Shown here: piece after piece, positions 27,321 through 36,445 of the stretch
Position numbering within the stretch: the stretch's first letter is position 1
How the letters are laid out: each line of letters starts with the position of its first letter
Source of the DNA: Sphingomonas melonis
Lineage (GTDB): Bacteria; Pseudomonadota; Alphaproteobacteria; Sphingomonadales; Sphingomonadaceae
NCBI RefSeq assembly: GCF_013409985.1
Contig: NZ_JACCBY010000003.1
Location: 62,001-126,000, forward strand
Direction: 5' to 3'
DNA: 64,000 nucleotides
Position numbers and translations under genes: made by a program
The notes under the pieces: generated by a model
What the model saw: only the letters and a program-made list of their open reading frames with translations
Database searches by the model: none
What the model was told of the DNA's origin: nothing

Positions 27321-27431
27321 CCGTCACCCCGGACTCGTTCCGGGGTCCACCGGGCGGCTGGGAGAACGGCTTGCACCTCCAGCCCGTCCCCTCGCCGCAG
27401 AGTGGACCCCGGAACAAGTCCGGGGTGACGG
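27321..27431. repeat. Family B palindromic repeat, copy 5
   Basis: 111 bp with the standard 30-bp arms; the centre is close to the reverse complement of the copy at 14403-14513. It shares its last bases with the tandem array that follows. Together they fill most of the 310-bp gap 27290-27599 between ppdK and the CoA-transferase operon. Confidence 0.88.
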
Positions 27432-27546
27432 TGTGGGGGTGGCACCGTGCCTCACGTGATTGCGGTGACGGTGTGGGCGAGGCACCGCCCCCTCACGTGA
27501 CTGCGGCGACGGGGCGGGCGAGGCACCGTCACCTCACGTGATTGAC
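27425..27546. repeat. Three tandem copies of a 40-41 bp unit with CACGTGA box
   Basis: Three consecutive imperfect units (27425-27464, 27465-27505, 27506-27546), each GTGACGGTGTGGGCGAGGCA-like at the start and containing CTCACGTGA(T/C)TG at the end. The palindromic CACGTG core is kept in all three, 54 to 140 bp before the CoA-transferase start. It could be a regulator-binding array; no known regulator is assigned. Confidence 0.75.
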
Positions 27547-27599
27547 CACGCGGCGCCCGCCCCGCTATCGCCACCGCACAGACAGGAGAGTCACGGGCG

Positions 27600-28307
27600 A
27601 TGAACAAGCTCTATCCCGATGCGGCGGCAGCGCTCGATGGCCTGTTGCACGACGGCATGACGATCTGCGCGGGCGGCTTCGGCCTGTGCGGCATCCCCGA
27701 ACGGCTGATCGATGCGATCCAGGCCGCCGGTGTCAAGGACCTGACCATCGCCAGCAACAATGCCGGGATCGATGGCGAGGGGCTCGGCAAGCTGCTGCGC
27801 ACGCGGCAGGTGAAGAAGATGATCTCCAGCTATGTCGGCGAGAACAAGGAGTTCGAGCGGCAATATCTCAGCGGCGAGCTGGAGGTGGAATTCTGTCCGC
27901 AGGGGACGCTCGCCGAACGCTGCCGCGCGGGCGGTGCGGGCATCCCCGGCTTCTATACCAAGACCGGCGTCGGCACGCTGGTGGCCGAGGGCAAGGAGGT
28001 GAAGACCTTCGACGGCGAGGAGTATATCCTCGAACGCGGCATCCGCGCCGATCTCAGCATCATCAAGGGCTGGAAGGCGGACGAGAGCGGCAACCTCATC
28101 TTCCGCAAGACCGCGCGCAACTTCAACCAGCCGATGGCGACCGCAGGCAAGATCTGCGTCGCCGAGGTCGAGGAAGTGGTGCCGGTCGGCAGCCTCGATC
28201 CCGATCACATCCATCTGCCCGGCATCTATGTGAAGCGGCTGATCGTCGGCGCGCCGTACGACAAGAAGATCGAGTTCCGCACCGTGCGGACGCGCGAGGC
28301 GGCGTGA
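27600..28307 (+). CDS. scoA: 3-oxoacid CoA-transferase subunit A
   Basis: Subunit A of a succinyl-CoA:3-ketoacid-type CoA-transferase, 235 aa, used in ketone body/acetoacetate or short-chain acid activation. Visible are [70 protein letters not shown] (residues 97 onward), and the C-terminal [13 protein letters not shown]. The partner subunit B is two genes further on. It is preceded by GGAGAG and the ATG at 27600. Its stop overlaps the next ATG (TGATG). Confidence 0.93.
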   Translation: MNKLYPDAAAALDGLLHDGMTICAGGFGLCGIPERLIDAIQAAGVKDLTIASNNAGIDGEGLGKLLRTRQVKKMISSYVGENKEFERQYLSGELEVEFCPQGTLAERCRAGGAGIPGFYTKTGVGTLVAEGKEVKTFDGEEYILERGIRADLSIIKGWKADESGNLIFRKTARNFNQPMATAGKICVAEVEEVVPVGSLDPDHIHLPGIYVKRLIVGAPYDKKIEFRTVRTREAA

Positions 28308-29251
28308 TGCGGCGGGCGGGGTTCGCGCTGGCGGCGGCGGCGCTGCTCGCCGGTTGCGGCGGCAAGCGCACGCATGTCGCGACGCTGCCGGCACCGGGGC
28401 AGACCTATACCGCCGACGGCAAGCTGGTGCGGATCACCGGGCTGACCGCGCTGCCGCCGCCGACCGGCGCGGCGGCGGGCGCTGCTGCCGATACGCGGGC
28501 GGTGCCGCCGCAATTCCAGTATCTCTACGGGTCGGCGGAGGCGGCGGCGCTCAGCCGACAGGCGTTCCGCGCGCTGGTGTCATACGCCAGCTATCGCCGG
28601 GCGGCGGGTGACAGCGCCGTGCTCAAGCCCGGCGCGACGCTCGCCGCGCCGCAATGGCAGGCGTGCGAGGGCAAGCCGCGTGCGGCGGTGTTCGACGCCG
28701 ACGAGACATTGGTGCTCAACCTCGGTATCGAGGCGCTGGCGGCGCGTGATCCCGCCGCGCCGTTCGATCCGGCGCAATGGGCGCGCTGGGAGCGGACCGG
28801 CGCGAAGGCGGTCGCACCGGTGCCCGGCGCGGTCGAGGCGTTCGCCGCGTTGCGCGCCGCCAACATCACGGTCATCATCAACAGCAATCGCGGCGCCGCC
28901 ACCGCCGCGGGGACGATCGCCGGGCTGAAGGCGGCGGGGCTGGGCGATTTCACCCCCGGCACCGACCTTTTCCTGCGCGACGGGCCGAGCGGCAAGGATG
29001 CGCGCCGCACCGCCATCGCCGCGCGCTATTGCGTCGTCGCGATGGCGGGCGACCAGCTCGGCGATTTCAGCGACCTGTTCAACGCGATCCCCTCCGCCGC
29101 GGAGCGCCGCCGCGTCGCCGACAGCGGCGCGATCGCCGACCTGTGGGGCAACGGCTGGTTCGTGCTGCCCAACCCCGTCTACGGCACCGGGCTCAAGGGC
29201 GGGTTCGACGAGGTCTTCCCGACCGACAAGCGCTGGAGCGATACGCCGTGA
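28307..29251 (+). CDS. HAD-type acid phosphatase lipoprotein (e(P4)-like)
   Basis: A 314-aa outer or periplasmic phosphatase resembling HAD class C acid phosphatases (5'-nucleotidase, lipoprotein e(P4)). Lipobox LLAGC gives C17. The DDDD-superfamily nucleophile is in [15 protein letters not shown] (D130, D132). A second motif, [15 protein letters not shown], is followed by [11 protein letters not shown]. It is embedded between the two CoA-transferase subunits with start/stop overlaps on both sides, so it is translated from the same message. Confidence 0.85.
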   Translation: MRRAGFALAAAALLAGCGGKRTHVATLPAPGQTYTADGKLVRITGLTALPPPTGAAAGAAADTRAVPPQFQYLYGSAEAAALSRQAFRALVSYASYRRAAGDSAVLKPGATLAAPQWQACEGKPRAAVFDADETLVLNLGIEALAARDPAAPFDPAQWARWERTGAKAVAPVPGAVEAFAALRAANITVIINSNRGAATAAGTIAGLKAAGLGDFTPGTDLFLRDGPSGKDARRTAIAARYCVVAMAGDQLGDFSDLFNAIPSAAERRRVADSGAIADLWGNGWFVLPNPVYGTGLKGGFDEVFPTDKRWSDTP

Positions 29252-29571
29252 CCCAAGCGAAACCGCGCGAGGTCCCGCTGTCCGCGATCCCCGACATCGG
29301 CGCCAAATCGGCCGAGGTCGCGCGAATCTGGATCACCGACCGGTCGGGATCGACCGTCGTGATCGATCCCGGCGTGCTCGCCGATGCCGAAATGTTCGGC
29401 GTGCTGATGGCCGACACGATCGGCCACGCCGCCAAGGCGCATGCACAGGCGCTCGGCATGGCCGAGGAGGAAGCGGCGGCGCTGATCTGGTGCGGCCTCG
29501 ACGCTGCCCGTCCCGAGCTCGATCCCGACGCCGTCGCGACGATCGCCAACCATCCCGGAGGACTGAACTGA
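29248..29571 (+). CDS. DUF5076-like protein, 107 aa
   Basis: A 107-aa protein starting at a GTG that overlaps the phosphatase stop (GTGA). The body has [23 protein letters not shown], a helix [20 protein letters not shown] and an acidic end. It fits the small alphaproteobacterial DUF5076 type by eye; that family's function is not known. The stop abuts the scoB ATG (TGATG overlap). There is no signal peptide, so it is cytosolic. Confidence 0.65.
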   Translation: MTQAKPREVPLSAIPDIGAKSAEVARIWITDRSGSTVVIDPGVLADAEMFGVLMADTIGHAAKAHAQALGMAEEEAAALIWCGLDAARPELDPDAVATIANHPGGLN

Positions 29572-30221
29572 TGGCCACGCAGGCAAAGGGCTGGGACCGC
29601 AACCAGATGGCGGCGCGCGCCGCGCAGGAGCTGCGCGACGGCTATTACGTCAACCTCGGCATCGGCATCCCGACTCTGGTCGCCAACAACATCCCCGCCG
29701 GGATCACGGTGACCTTGCAGTCGGAGAACGGCATGCTCGGCATCGGCCCGTTCCCCTATGACGACGAGGTCGATCCCGATCTGATCAACGCCGGCAAGCA
29801 GACGATCAGCGAATTGCCGCAAAGCGCCTACTTCGGCAGCGATCAGAGCTTCGCGATGATCCGCGGCGGCCATATCGACCTGACGGTGCTGGGCGCGATG
29901 GAGGTCAGCGAGGGCGGCGACATCGCCAACTGGATGATCCCCGGCAAGATGATCAAGGGCATGGGCGGGGCGATGGACCTCGTCGCCGGGGTCAAGCAGA
30001 TCATCGTGGTGATGGACCATGTCGCCAAGGACGGCAGCCCCAAGTTCATCCCGTCGTGCACGCTGCCGCTGACCGGCAGGAACGTGGTCGACATGATCGT
30101 CACCGACCTTGCGGTGTTCCAGCGGCCGGATCACCAGTCGCCGTTCCGGCTGATCGAACTGGCGCCGGGCGTCACCGCGGACGAGATCGCGGCGAAGACG
30201 ACCGCGCGGTACGAGCGGTAA
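29571..30221 (+). CDS. scoB: 3-oxoacid CoA-transferase subunit B
   Basis: Subunit B of the CoA-transferase, 216 aa, carrying the catalytic glutamate E52 in [11 protein letters not shown], which forms the glutamyl-CoA thioester intermediate. Other hallmarks are [35 protein letters not shown], and [11 protein letters not shown]. It is separated from scoA by the phosphatase and DUF5076 genes, though all four are tightly overlapped. The TAA stop overlaps the next ATG by one base. Confidence 0.94.
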   Translation: MATQAKGWDRNQMAARAAQELRDGYYVNLGIGIPTLVANNIPAGITVTLQSENGMLGIGPFPYDDEVDPDLINAGKQTISELPQSAYFGSDQSFAMIRGGHIDLTVLGAMEVSEGGDIANWMIPGKMIKGMGGAMDLVAGVKQIIVVMDHVAKDGSPKFIPSCTLPLTGRNVVDMIVTDLAVFQRPDHQSPFRLIELAPGVTADEIAAKTTARYER

Positions 30222-30652
30222 TGGATCTCGCCGCCCCCGATACGCCCCGCTGGGTGCAGCGGTTCGCCAATTTCGACGGGGCTCTGGTCTTGCTGCGCGA
30301 AGGCGTAGACCTGCTGGACGGCGATGTTCACCCCATCGTGCGGGAGGGCGTTATCCAGCGGTTCGAATATACGTTCGAACTTGCCTGGAAGACGCTGAAG
30401 GATTTTCTGATCTGGCGTAAGGTGACGCTGGAGCGTAGCGGCCCCGCCGATGTGCTCCGCACGGCGTTCGCCTTCGGTTATATCGAGGACGGCCCGATCT
30501 GGATGGACGCGCTGGATGCGCGCAACGAGATGTCGCATGTCTATCGTCGGCAGGCGTTCGAGCGGGTCGTCGCCGATATCCGGGCGCGCTTCCTCGAGCG
30601 ATTCGAGGATTTGCACCTGATGCTGATGCTCGAACGGGCGAAGCTTGGCTGA
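30221..30652 (+). CDS. HEPN-domain protein (HI0074-like), toxin of a HEPN/MNT pair
   Basis: A 143-aa all-helical protein of the HI0074/nucleotidyltransferase substrate-binding group. The motif RNEMSHVY (R101, H106, Y108) fits the HEPN RNase signature R-x4-6-H followed by x-Tyr. In HEPN/MNT systems the HEPN member is an RNase and the MNT partner adds AMP to this Tyr. The opening FANFDGALVLLREGVD, and FEYTFELAWKTLKDFL, match the family. Its ATG overlaps the scoB stop by one base. Confidence 0.85.
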   Translation: MDLAAPDTPRWVQRFANFDGALVLLREGVDLLDGDVHPIVREGVIQRFEYTFELAWKTLKDFLIWRKVTLERSGPADVLRTAFAFGYIEDGPIWMDALDARNEMSHVYRRQAFERVVADIRARFLERFEDLHLMLMLERAKLG

Positions 30653-31001
30653 CGCGGACGGCATCATGTTGTCGGAGCGCGACCGGGCCATCGTACGGTC
30701 CGTGCTCAGCCCCTTTGCCGACCGGATCGACCGGGTCGGCGTGTTCGGGTCGCGTGCACTCGGCTCGGCGCGTCCAGCCTCCGATATCGATCTTGTGATA
30801 TGGGGGGATCTGGACGCCAGGACTTTGGCACGGTTGGGGACGTTGTTCGGGGAAAGCAGCCTCGCTGTATCGGTCGACGTGATCCTCTATGGTCCCGAGC
30901 TGGCCGCAGCGTTGCGACGGCATATCGACCGGGCGGCGAAGACACTGTTCACGCGTGACGATCTTCGGGCTGACGTCGTTCGGACCGGAATGACGGGCTA
31001 G
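30645..31001 (+). CDS. MNT-domain nucleotidyltransferase (HI0073-like), antitoxin of the pair
   Basis: Minimal nucleotidyltransferase of 118 aa. The active-site pattern G-S-x10-D-x-D is intact: G35 S36 in VFGSRALGS, D47 and D49 in ASDIDLVIWG, and third carboxylate D78 (SVDVILYG). By analogy with MntA it would transfer AMP to the HEPN tyrosine and neutralise it. The likely start is TTG at 30645, overlapping the HEPN end by 8 bp; an ATG at 30666 would give a slightly shorter protein. Confidence 0.85.
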   Translation: MADADGIMLSERDRAIVRSVLSPFADRIDRVGVFGSRALGSARPASDIDLVIWGDLDARTLARLGTLFGESSLAVSVDVILYGPELAAALRRHIDRAAKTLFTRDDLRADVVRTGMTG

Positions 31002-31062
31002 AGGGCGATCAGTCGTGCAAATTCGGTGCTATGATTAGCCGGCAGAGACGGGGGCTGCGACC

Positions 31063-31749
31063 ATGGGTTACGTGCTGATCACCGCCAATCGTAATTATTC
31101 GAGCTGGTCGCTGCGGCCGTGGGCGCTGATGACCGCGCTCGGTATTCCATTCGAGGATCGGATCGAACCCTTTACGGCGGCAACCAATTGGGACGCGTTC
31201 CGCGCCTTTTCGCCCAGCGGGCAGGTGCCGGTGCTGATCGATGGTGATCGCACGGTCTGGGACTCGCTCGGCATCACGCTGTATCTTGCCGAGCGGCACG
31301 ACGGCGTCTGGCCCCAGGACGAGGCGGCGCGCGCCTGGGCAATGTGCGCGGTGACCGAGATGCATGGCGGTTTCTCGGCGCTGCGCAACGAGCGGATGAT
31401 GAACATCGGTGTTCGCGCGATTCCGCATCCGGCATCACCGGCGCTGGACCGCGACGTCGCGCGGATCGAGGAAGTATGGACGGAAGGGATGGATCGCTTC
31501 GGTGGTCCATGGCTGGCTGGGGATCGCTTCACCGCGGTCGACGCCTTTTACGCACCGGTCGCGTTCCGCATTCGGAGCTTCGGGATTGATGTCGGTGAGG
31601 CGGGAAGGTGCTGGTGCGAAAGCCTTTTTGCGCATCCTGCGATCAGGGCCTGGGAGGCGGCGGCGCTCGCCGAGACATGGCGCGAAGCGGCGCACGAAGA
31701 TGAAATGCGCTCGTGTGGTACGGTGATCGAGGACCGGCGTGCTGTTTAA
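31063..31749 (+). CDS. Glutathione S-transferase family protein
   Basis: A 228-aa two-domain GST: the N-terminal thioredoxin-like half includes ITANRNYSSWSLRPWALMTALGI (Ser near the glutathione site) and SGQVPVLIDGDRTVWDSLGITLYLAERH, then an all-helical C-terminal half with GGPWLAGDRFTAVDAFYAPVAFRI. The substrate is unknown; it is probably a detoxification or reductive conjugation enzyme. It stands alone, in the same direction as the MNT gene and leuC. Confidence 0.9.
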   Translation: MGYVLITANRNYSSWSLRPWALMTALGIPFEDRIEPFTAATNWDAFRAFSPSGQVPVLIDGDRTVWDSLGITLYLAERHDGVWPQDEAARAWAMCAVTEMHGGFSALRNERMMNIGVRAIPHPASPALDRDVARIEEVWTEGMDRFGGPWLAGDRFTAVDAFYAPVAFRIRSFGIDVGEAGRCWCESLFAHPAIRAWEAAALAETWREAAHEDEMRSCGTVIEDRRAV

Positions 31750-31815
31750 CGGTCTGGGCAACAATCTGTCGCAGAGGCTTTCGCTTGCGCATGCTTTCGG
31801 TTAATCGGCCGCGTC

Positions 31816-33255
31816 ATGGCTTCCCGACCGCAAACGCTGTACGAAAAGATCTGGGCTGCTCATGTCGTCGAACGGCGCGACGACGGCACCTGCCTCATCT
31901 ATATCGACCGGCATCTCGTCCATGAGGTGACCAGTCCGCAGGCGTTCGAGGGGCTTCGCGTCGCCGGGCGGCGCGTGCGACGACCCGAACTGACGCTGGC
32001 GGTGCCCGATCACAATCTGCCGACGACGCCGCGCGTCGATGCCGCCGGGCGGATGCTGCCGATCGCCGATCCCGAAAGCGCGCAGCAGCTCGACGCCCTG
32101 CGCCGCAATACCGCGGAATTCGGCATCGACTATATCGACGCGACCGCGGCGGAGCAGGGCATCGTCCATGTCGTCGGGCCGGAACTCGGTTTCACGCTGC
32201 CCGGCACCACTTTGGTGTGCGGCGACAGCCATACCTCGACGCATGGCGCGCTCGGCGCGCTGGCCTTCGGGATCGGCACCAGCGAGGTCGAGCATGTGCT
32301 CGCGACGCAGACGCTGCTGCTCAGCCAGTCGAAGACGATGGAAGTGCGCGTCGACGGCACGCTCGGCTTCGGGGTCAGCCCCAAGGACGTGATCCTGGCG
32401 ATCATGGGCAAGATCGGCGCGGCGGGCGGCACCGGCCATGTCATCGAATATACCGGCGAGGTGATCCGCGCCATGTCGGTCGAGGGGCGGATGACCGTCG
32501 CCAATATGTCGATCGAGGGCGGTGCGCGCGCCGGCCTGATCGCGCCCGACGATGTCACCTTCGCCTATCTCAAGGGGCGGCCGATGGCACCGCAGGGCGA
32601 AGCGTGGGACAAGGCGGTCGCGTGGTGGCGCAGCCTCGCCACCGATCCCGCCGCGACCTATGACAAGAGCGTCAGGCTCGACGCGACCGACATCGCACCG
32701 GCGCTGACCTGGGGGACGAGCCCCGAGGACGTGGTGCCGATCACCGGCGTGGTGCCCGCGCCCGACAGCTTCGCCGATCCCGCCAAGCGCGCTGCGGCGC
32801 AGCGCAGCCTCGACTATATGGGGCTGACGCCGGGCACCGCGATGCAGGACGTGACCGTCCAGCACGTCTTCATCGGCAGCTGCACCAACAGCCGGATCGA
32901 GGATCTGCGCGCCGCCGCCGCGGTCGCCGAGGGGCGCCATGTCGCCGACGGCGTGCGGGCGATGGTCGTGCCCGGATCGGGGCTGGTCAAGCGCCAGGCC
33001 GAGGCCGAGGGGCTGGACCGGGTGTTCGTGCAGGCCGGCTTCGAATGGCGCGAGCCGGGCTGTTCGATGTGCCTGGCGATGAACCCCGACAAAGTCCCTG
33101 CGGGGGAACGGTGCGCGTCCACGTCGAACCGGAATTTCGTGGGTCGACAGGGACCTGGGTCGCGCACACACCTGTTGTCACCGGCGATGGCCGCGGCGGC
33201 GGCGGTGACCGGGCGGCTGGCCGACGTACGCGATGTGATGGGAGCGACACGATGA
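31816..33255 (+). CDS. leuC: 3-isopropylmalate dehydratase large subunit
   Basis: Large subunit of isopropylmalate isomerase in leucine biosynthesis; aconitase-fold Fe-S enzyme. It has 479 aa. The three cluster ligands are C356 (IGSCTNSR), C416 and C419 (GCSMC). [30 protein letters not shown] starts the protein and [21 protein letters not shown] is present. It is followed by a 35-codon gene and leuD. leuB is not within this window. Confidence 0.97.
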   Translation: MASRPQTLYEKIWAAHVVERRDDGTCLIYIDRHLVHEVTSPQAFEGLRVAGRRVRRPELTLAVPDHNLPTTPRVDAAGRMLPIADPESAQQLDALRRNTAEFGIDYIDATAAEQGIVHVVGPELGFTLPGTTLVCGDSHTSTHGALGALAFGIGTSEVEHVLATQTLLLSQSKTMEVRVDGTLGFGVSPKDVILAIMGKIGAAGGTGHVIEYTGEVIRAMSVEGRMTVANMSIEGGARAGLIAPDDVTFAYLKGRPMAPQGEAWDKAVAWWRSLATDPAATYDKSVRLDATDIAPALTWGTSPEDVVPITGVVPAPDSFADPAKRAAAQRSLDYMGLTPGTAMQDVTVQHVFIGSCTNSRIEDLRAAAAVAEGRHVADGVRAMVVPGSGLVKRQAEAEGLDRVFVQAGFEWREPGCSMCLAMNPDKVPAGERCASTSNRNFVGRQGPGSRTHLLSPAMAAAAAVTGRLADVRDVMGATR

Positions 33256-33359
33256 AGAAGGTTCTGGTGCTGCTGGTGGCGGGTGCGATGCTCAGCGGCG
33301 TCGCCGCTTATGTGGCCGGCGCGCGCGTGCTCGCCCATCCCGCCAAGATCGAACGATAG
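33252..33359 (+). CDS. Small membrane/secreted peptide between leuC and leuD, 35 aa
   Basis: [20 protein letters not shown] followed by [15 protein letters not shown]: a hydrophobic helix with a positive start, either a single-pass membrane peptide or a signal peptide with a short product. Its ATG overlaps the leuC stop (ATGA), and leuD begins 13 bp after its stop. Although very short, its composition and coupling suggest it is a real gene. Confidence 0.6.
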   Translation: MKKVLVLLVAGAMLSGVAAYVAGARVLAHPAKIER

Positions 33360-33372
33360 GGTCCGACCGCGC

Positions 33373-34002
33373 ATGCAGGCCGTCACCACCGTTTCCGGGA
33401 TCGCCTATCCCTGGGGCGCCAAGAACATCGACACCGACATCATCATCCCGGCGCATTGGCTCAAGACCATCTCGCGCTCGGGGCTCGCGCGCGGCGCGTT
33501 CGAGACGGTGCGCGCGCAGCCGGGCAATGTCTTCGACGACCCGCGCTATGCCGGTGCGCCGATCCTGATCGCCGGCGACAATTTCGGCTGCGGATCGAGC
33601 CGCGAACATGCCGCCTGGGCGCTCGCCGACATGGGCGTGCGGGCGGTGATCGCGCCGAGCTTCTCCGACATCTTCTCGGGCAATGCGTTCAAGAACGGCA
33701 TCGTGCCGGTCGTGCTGCCGCAGGAGGCGGTGGATCGACTGGTCGAGGTCGCGAAGGACCAGCCGGTCACCGTCGATCTCGAAACCATGACGGTGACGAC
33801 GCCCTATCAGGACCGCTTCACCTTCGACCTCGATCCGTTCCGCCGCCAGTGCCTGATGGAGGGGCTGGACGAGATTGGCCTGACGATGGCAAGGGATACC
33901 GCGATTTCGAAATTCGAGGGCGCGGTGGATCAACACCGCCCCTGGATCGGGAGCAGGAGCGGTTATGCGGGCATTGCTATCGACGGCGTCGGGCGGACCT
34001 GA
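33373..34002 (+). CDS. leuD: 3-isopropylmalate dehydratase small subunit
   Basis: Small swivel subunit of isopropylmalate isomerase, 209 aa. It has [16 protein letters not shown] at the start (the aconitase-like swivel), [21 protein letters not shown] (residues 64-84), and [21 protein letters not shown]. The start was set at 33373, where [14 protein letters not shown] begins. The last 38 bp overlap the start of the quinone oxidoreductase gene in a different frame, which may couple the two. Confidence 0.96.
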   Translation: MQAVTTVSGIAYPWGAKNIDTDIIIPAHWLKTISRSGLARGAFETVRAQPGNVFDDPRYAGAPILIAGDNFGCGSSREHAAWALADMGVRAVIAPSFSDIFSGNAFKNGIVPVVLPQEAVDRLVEVAKDQPVTVDLETMTVTTPYQDRFTFDLDPFRRQCLMEGLDEIGLTMARDTAISKFEGAVDQHRPWIGSRSGYAGIAIDGVGRT

Positions 34003-34963
34003 CACTCTGGAACTGACCGAGCTGCCCGATCCCGAGCCGGGCAGGGGGCAGGTGCGGATCGCGGTCAAGGCGTGCGCGATCAACTATCCCGACGTGCTGA
34101 TCATCGAGGACCGGTATCAGTTCAAGCCGCCGCGGCCGTTCGCGCCGGGCGGCGAGATCGCCGGCGTGATCGATGCGCTCGGCGAGGGCGTCGAGGGCTG
34201 GCAGGTCGGCGACCGGGTGATGGGGGTGATCGGCCATGGCGGCCTTGCCACCAGCATCGTCACCGAGCCGCAGCGGCTGTACCGCCTGCCCGAGGAGCGC
34301 AGCTTCGCGGAGGGCGCGGCGCTGATCCTCACCTATGCGACGACGATCCACGCGCTGCTCGACCGCGGGCGGTTGCAGGCCGGACACGCGCTGCTGGTGC
34401 TCGGCGCGGCGGGCGGGGTCGGGCTCGCCGCGATCGAACTGGGCAAGGCGCAGGGCGCGCGCGTCGTCGCGGCGGTGTCGTCCGAGGAGAAAGCGGCGGC
34501 GGCCAGCGCGGCGGGCGCCGACGAGACGATCCTCTACGGCCGTGCGCCGTTCGACAAGGACCAGTCGAAGGCGCTGGCCGAGCAGTTCAAGGCGGCGGGC
34601 GGGCGCGGCGGCTTCGACGTGATCTATGATCCCGTCGGCGGCGACTATGCCGAGCCGGCGCTGCGCGCGATCGGCTGGGAAGGGCGCTATCTGGTCGTCG
34701 GCTTTCCCGCCGGTATCCCGAAGCTGCCGCTCAACCTGACCCTGCTGAAGAGCTGCGACGTGTGCGGCGTCTTCTGGGGCGCCTTTGCGGCGCGCGATCC
34801 GCAGGCCAATGCGGCGCATGTCGCGCGGCTGTTCGCGTTGTGGCGCGACGGGAAGATCGCGCCGCGGGTGACCGAAACCTATCCGCTGGAGCGCGGTGGC
34901 GATGCCATCGCCAAGATGGCGGCGCGGGGCGCGATCGGCAAATTGGTGGTCGAGGTCGGCTGA
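33965..34963 (+). CDS. Quinone oxidoreductase-like MDR enzyme (zinc-free)
   Basis: A 332-aa NADPH:quinone oxidoreductase-like member of the medium-chain dehydrogenase/reductase superfamily. The catalytic domain runs from [25 protein letters not shown] to the [16 protein letters not shown] segment; the Rossmann motif is [20 protein letters not shown] (about residues 145-164). The catalytic zinc cysteine typical of alcohol dehydrogenases is not visible. It may reduce quinones or enoyl compounds; the substrate is unknown. The ATG lies inside leuD. Confidence 0.88.
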   Translation: MRALLSTASGGPDTLELTELPDPEPGRGQVRIAVKACAINYPDVLIIEDRYQFKPPRPFAPGGEIAGVIDALGEGVEGWQVGDRVMGVIGHGGLATSIVTEPQRLYRLPEERSFAEGAALILTYATTIHALLDRGRLQAGHALLVLGAAGGVGLAAIELGKAQGARVVAAVSSEEKAAAASAAGADETILYGRAPFDKDQSKALAEQFKAAGGRGGFDVIYDPVGGDYAEPALRAIGWEGRYLVVGFPAGIPKLPLNLTLLKSCDVCGVFWGAFAARDPQANAAHVARLFALWRDGKIAPRVTETYPLERGGDAIAKMAARGAIGKLVVEVG

Positions 34964-34969
34964 CCGCGG

Positions 34970-35119
34970 TCAGCGCACCGCTAGGACGATGGCGAGCATC
35001 AGCGCCCACAATACCAGCGAAATCGCCGATCCGACGACGATGCCGGTGAGCGGCGCGGCGCGGGTCGAGCTGGACGGGCTGTGCGTATGGCCTCCGGCGG
35101 GGACGGGCCTCTTGATCAT
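34970..35119 (-). CDS. Small single-pass membrane protein, 49 aa
   Basis: A short gene with an excellent ribosome binding site (AGGAGAAGG) before the ATG at 35119. The N-terminal half is polar (MIKRPVPAGGHTHSPSSS), the C-terminal half a hydrophobic helix (GIVVGSAISLVLWALMLAIV). The C-terminus is nearly at the end of the helix. It lies antiparallel in the gap between the quinone oxidoreductase and DUF1476 genes. No family is recognised. Confidence 0.6.
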   Translation of the reverse strand: MIKRPVPAGGHTHSPSSSTRAAPLTGIVVGSAISLVLWALMLAIVLAVR

Positions 35120-35293
35120 GATCCTTCTCCTGCGGTCGAGCGGTGCGCCCGCCGTCTTATCTTTATCGCATCGTTAACCCTTTTGTTCCGGGCGGGTTGG
35201 CCGGGCCATCCGCGTCCGTCGGCGGCATCCGTTGCGCGTGCCGGAGGTCGCACCTATGTGCGGGGGAACGACCAACCGAGGGGTGAGCCGACG

Positions 35294-35623
35294 ATGTCCA
35301 TGTTCGACGACCGCGAACGCGCCCATGAGGCCGCGCACGCGCGTGAGGAGGAGATGGCGTTCCGCATCACCGCACGCCGCAACCGCCTGCTCGGCCATTG
35401 GGCGGCGGCGCAGATGGGGCTGACGCCGGAAGAGACCGATGCCTATGCCAAGGCGGTGGTCCAGGCGGATTTCGAGGAATCGGGCGACGAGGATGTCGTG
35501 CGCAAGCTGTTCGGCGACCTGACCGCCGCCGGGGTCGAGACCGACGATGCGACCGTGCGCCGCGCGCTCGCCGAGAAGATGATCGAGGCGCGGCGGCAGC
35601 TGATGCAGGCGGAGCAGGGCTGA
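35294..35623 (+). CDS. ATP synthase zeta inhibitor (DUF1476 protein)
   Basis: A 109-aa helical protein of the DUF1476 family, known as the zeta subunit that inhibits the F1-ATPase in Paracoccus and other alphaproteobacteria. The sequence MSMFDDRERAHEAAHAREEE and RITARRNRLLGHWAAAQMGLT is characteristic of the N-terminal inhibitory region. Two close ATGs (35294, 35300) compete; the first was chosen. It overlaps the next gene, bolA, by its stop codon. In this window ATP12 is the other ATP synthase-related gene. Confidence 0.9.
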   Translation: MSMFDDRERAHEAAHAREEEMAFRITARRNRLLGHWAAAQMGLTPEETDAYAKAVVQADFEESGDEDVVRKLFGDLTAAGVETDDATVRRALAEKMIEARRQLMQAEQG

Positions 35624-35853
35624 TGCCGATGGCCGCCGACGACATCGCCGCGCTGATCCGCGCCGCCATCCCCGACGCCGAGGTCGAAATCACCGATCTG
35701 GCCGGCGACGGCGACCATTATGCCGCCCGCGTCGTGTCGGCGAGTTTCGCCGGCCTGCCGCTCCGCAAGCAACACCAAGCCGTATATGCCGCGCTCGGCG
35801 AGCGCATGGGCGGCGAACTCCACGCCCTGCAGCTCAAGACCGCCGCCGCCTGA
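35623..35853 (+). CDS. bolA: BolA family protein
   Basis: A 76-aa BolA-like protein (short BolA2/YrbA type): MPMAADDIAALIRAAIPDAEVEITDLAGDGDHYAARVVSASFAGL fits the fold up to the conserved HYxARVVSxxF strand, and LRKQHQAVYAALGERM the following helix. BolA proteins bind monothiol glutaredoxins through a shared [2Fe-2S] cluster, and grxD lies directly downstream, 11 bp away. The start overlaps the DUF1476 stop (TGATG). Confidence 0.92.
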   Translation: MPMAADDIAALIRAAIPDAEVEITDLAGDGDHYAARVVSASFAGLPLRKQHQAVYAALGERMGGELHALQLKTAAA

Positions 35854-35864
35854 GGATGATGACC

Positions 35865-36191
35865 ATGACTGACGATACCAACGCCCGCATCGACGCCGTC
35901 GTGAAGAGCCATCCCGTGGTGCTGTTCATGAAGGGCAGCCCGCTGTTCCCGCAATGCGGCTTTTCGAGCCGCGCGGTGGCGATCCTCGACCATCTCAACG
36001 TCCAATATGAGAGCGTCGACGTGCTCCAGGACCAGGGCATCCGCCAGGGGATCAAGGCCTATTCGGATTGGCCGACCATCCCGCAGCTCTACGTCGGCGG
36101 CGAATTCGTCGGCGGGTCGGACATCATGATGGAGATGTACGAGAGCGGCGAACTGGCGACGCTGCTGAAGGGCGAAGCCGCCGCAAGCTGA
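35865..36191 (+). CDS. grxD: Monothiol glutaredoxin, CGFS type
   Basis: Monothiol glutaredoxin of about 108 aa that carries or delivers [2Fe-2S] clusters. The CGFS motif is in SPLFPQCGFSSRAVAILD. The thioredoxin-fold elements VVLFMKGS, TIPQLYVGGEFVGGSDIMMEM are standard. Ribosome site GAGG is 9 bp before the ATG at 35865; the frame is also open from 35856 (MMTMTDD). It works with BolA, which is encoded next to it. Confidence 0.95.
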   Translation: MTDDTNARIDAVVKSHPVVLFMKGSPLFPQCGFSSRAVAILDHLNVQYESVDVLQDQGIRQGIKAYSDWPTIPQLYVGGEFVGGSDIMMEMYESGELATLLKGEAAAS

Positions 36192-36392
36192 AGCGGCCGG
36201 GTGCGGGTGGGGCCGCGAGACGCGGAAAAGCGATGGCCCCACCCTGCTGAAGCGTCGTGACGCTCGGCTGCCTGCTTCCATGCAGATGCCGTGCCAGCGC
36301 GCCAAACCGACGCATTCGCGCCCTTCCGAGGGTTAACGGCCAGCGGCCGGGGTATCGACCTGTAAGCCGTTCCGACAGCTACGCACCCTATT

Positions 36393-36429
36393 GACTACGG
36401 ACGTAATCGGTACGATTACATCTGTAGTC
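36393..36429 (+). promoter_or_regulatory. BlaI/MecI-type operator and probable promoter
   Basis: A near-perfect inverted repeat, GACTACGGACGTAATC (36393-36408) and GATTACATCTGTAGTC (36414-36429), with 14 of 16 positions pairing. The right half contains the canonical BlaI core TACA-N2-TGTA (TACATCTGTA). It begins inside a TTGACT -35-like box (36391-36396) and ends 16 bp before the blaI-like ATG, as expected for a repressor that shuts its own promoter. Confidence 0.8.
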
Positions 36430-36445
36430 CAGCAGGAGCGTAGCG

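Noticed and set aside
27425..27546. Possible CRISPR array
   Set aside because: Only three adjoining imperfect units with no spacers and no cas genes; better described as tandem repeat.
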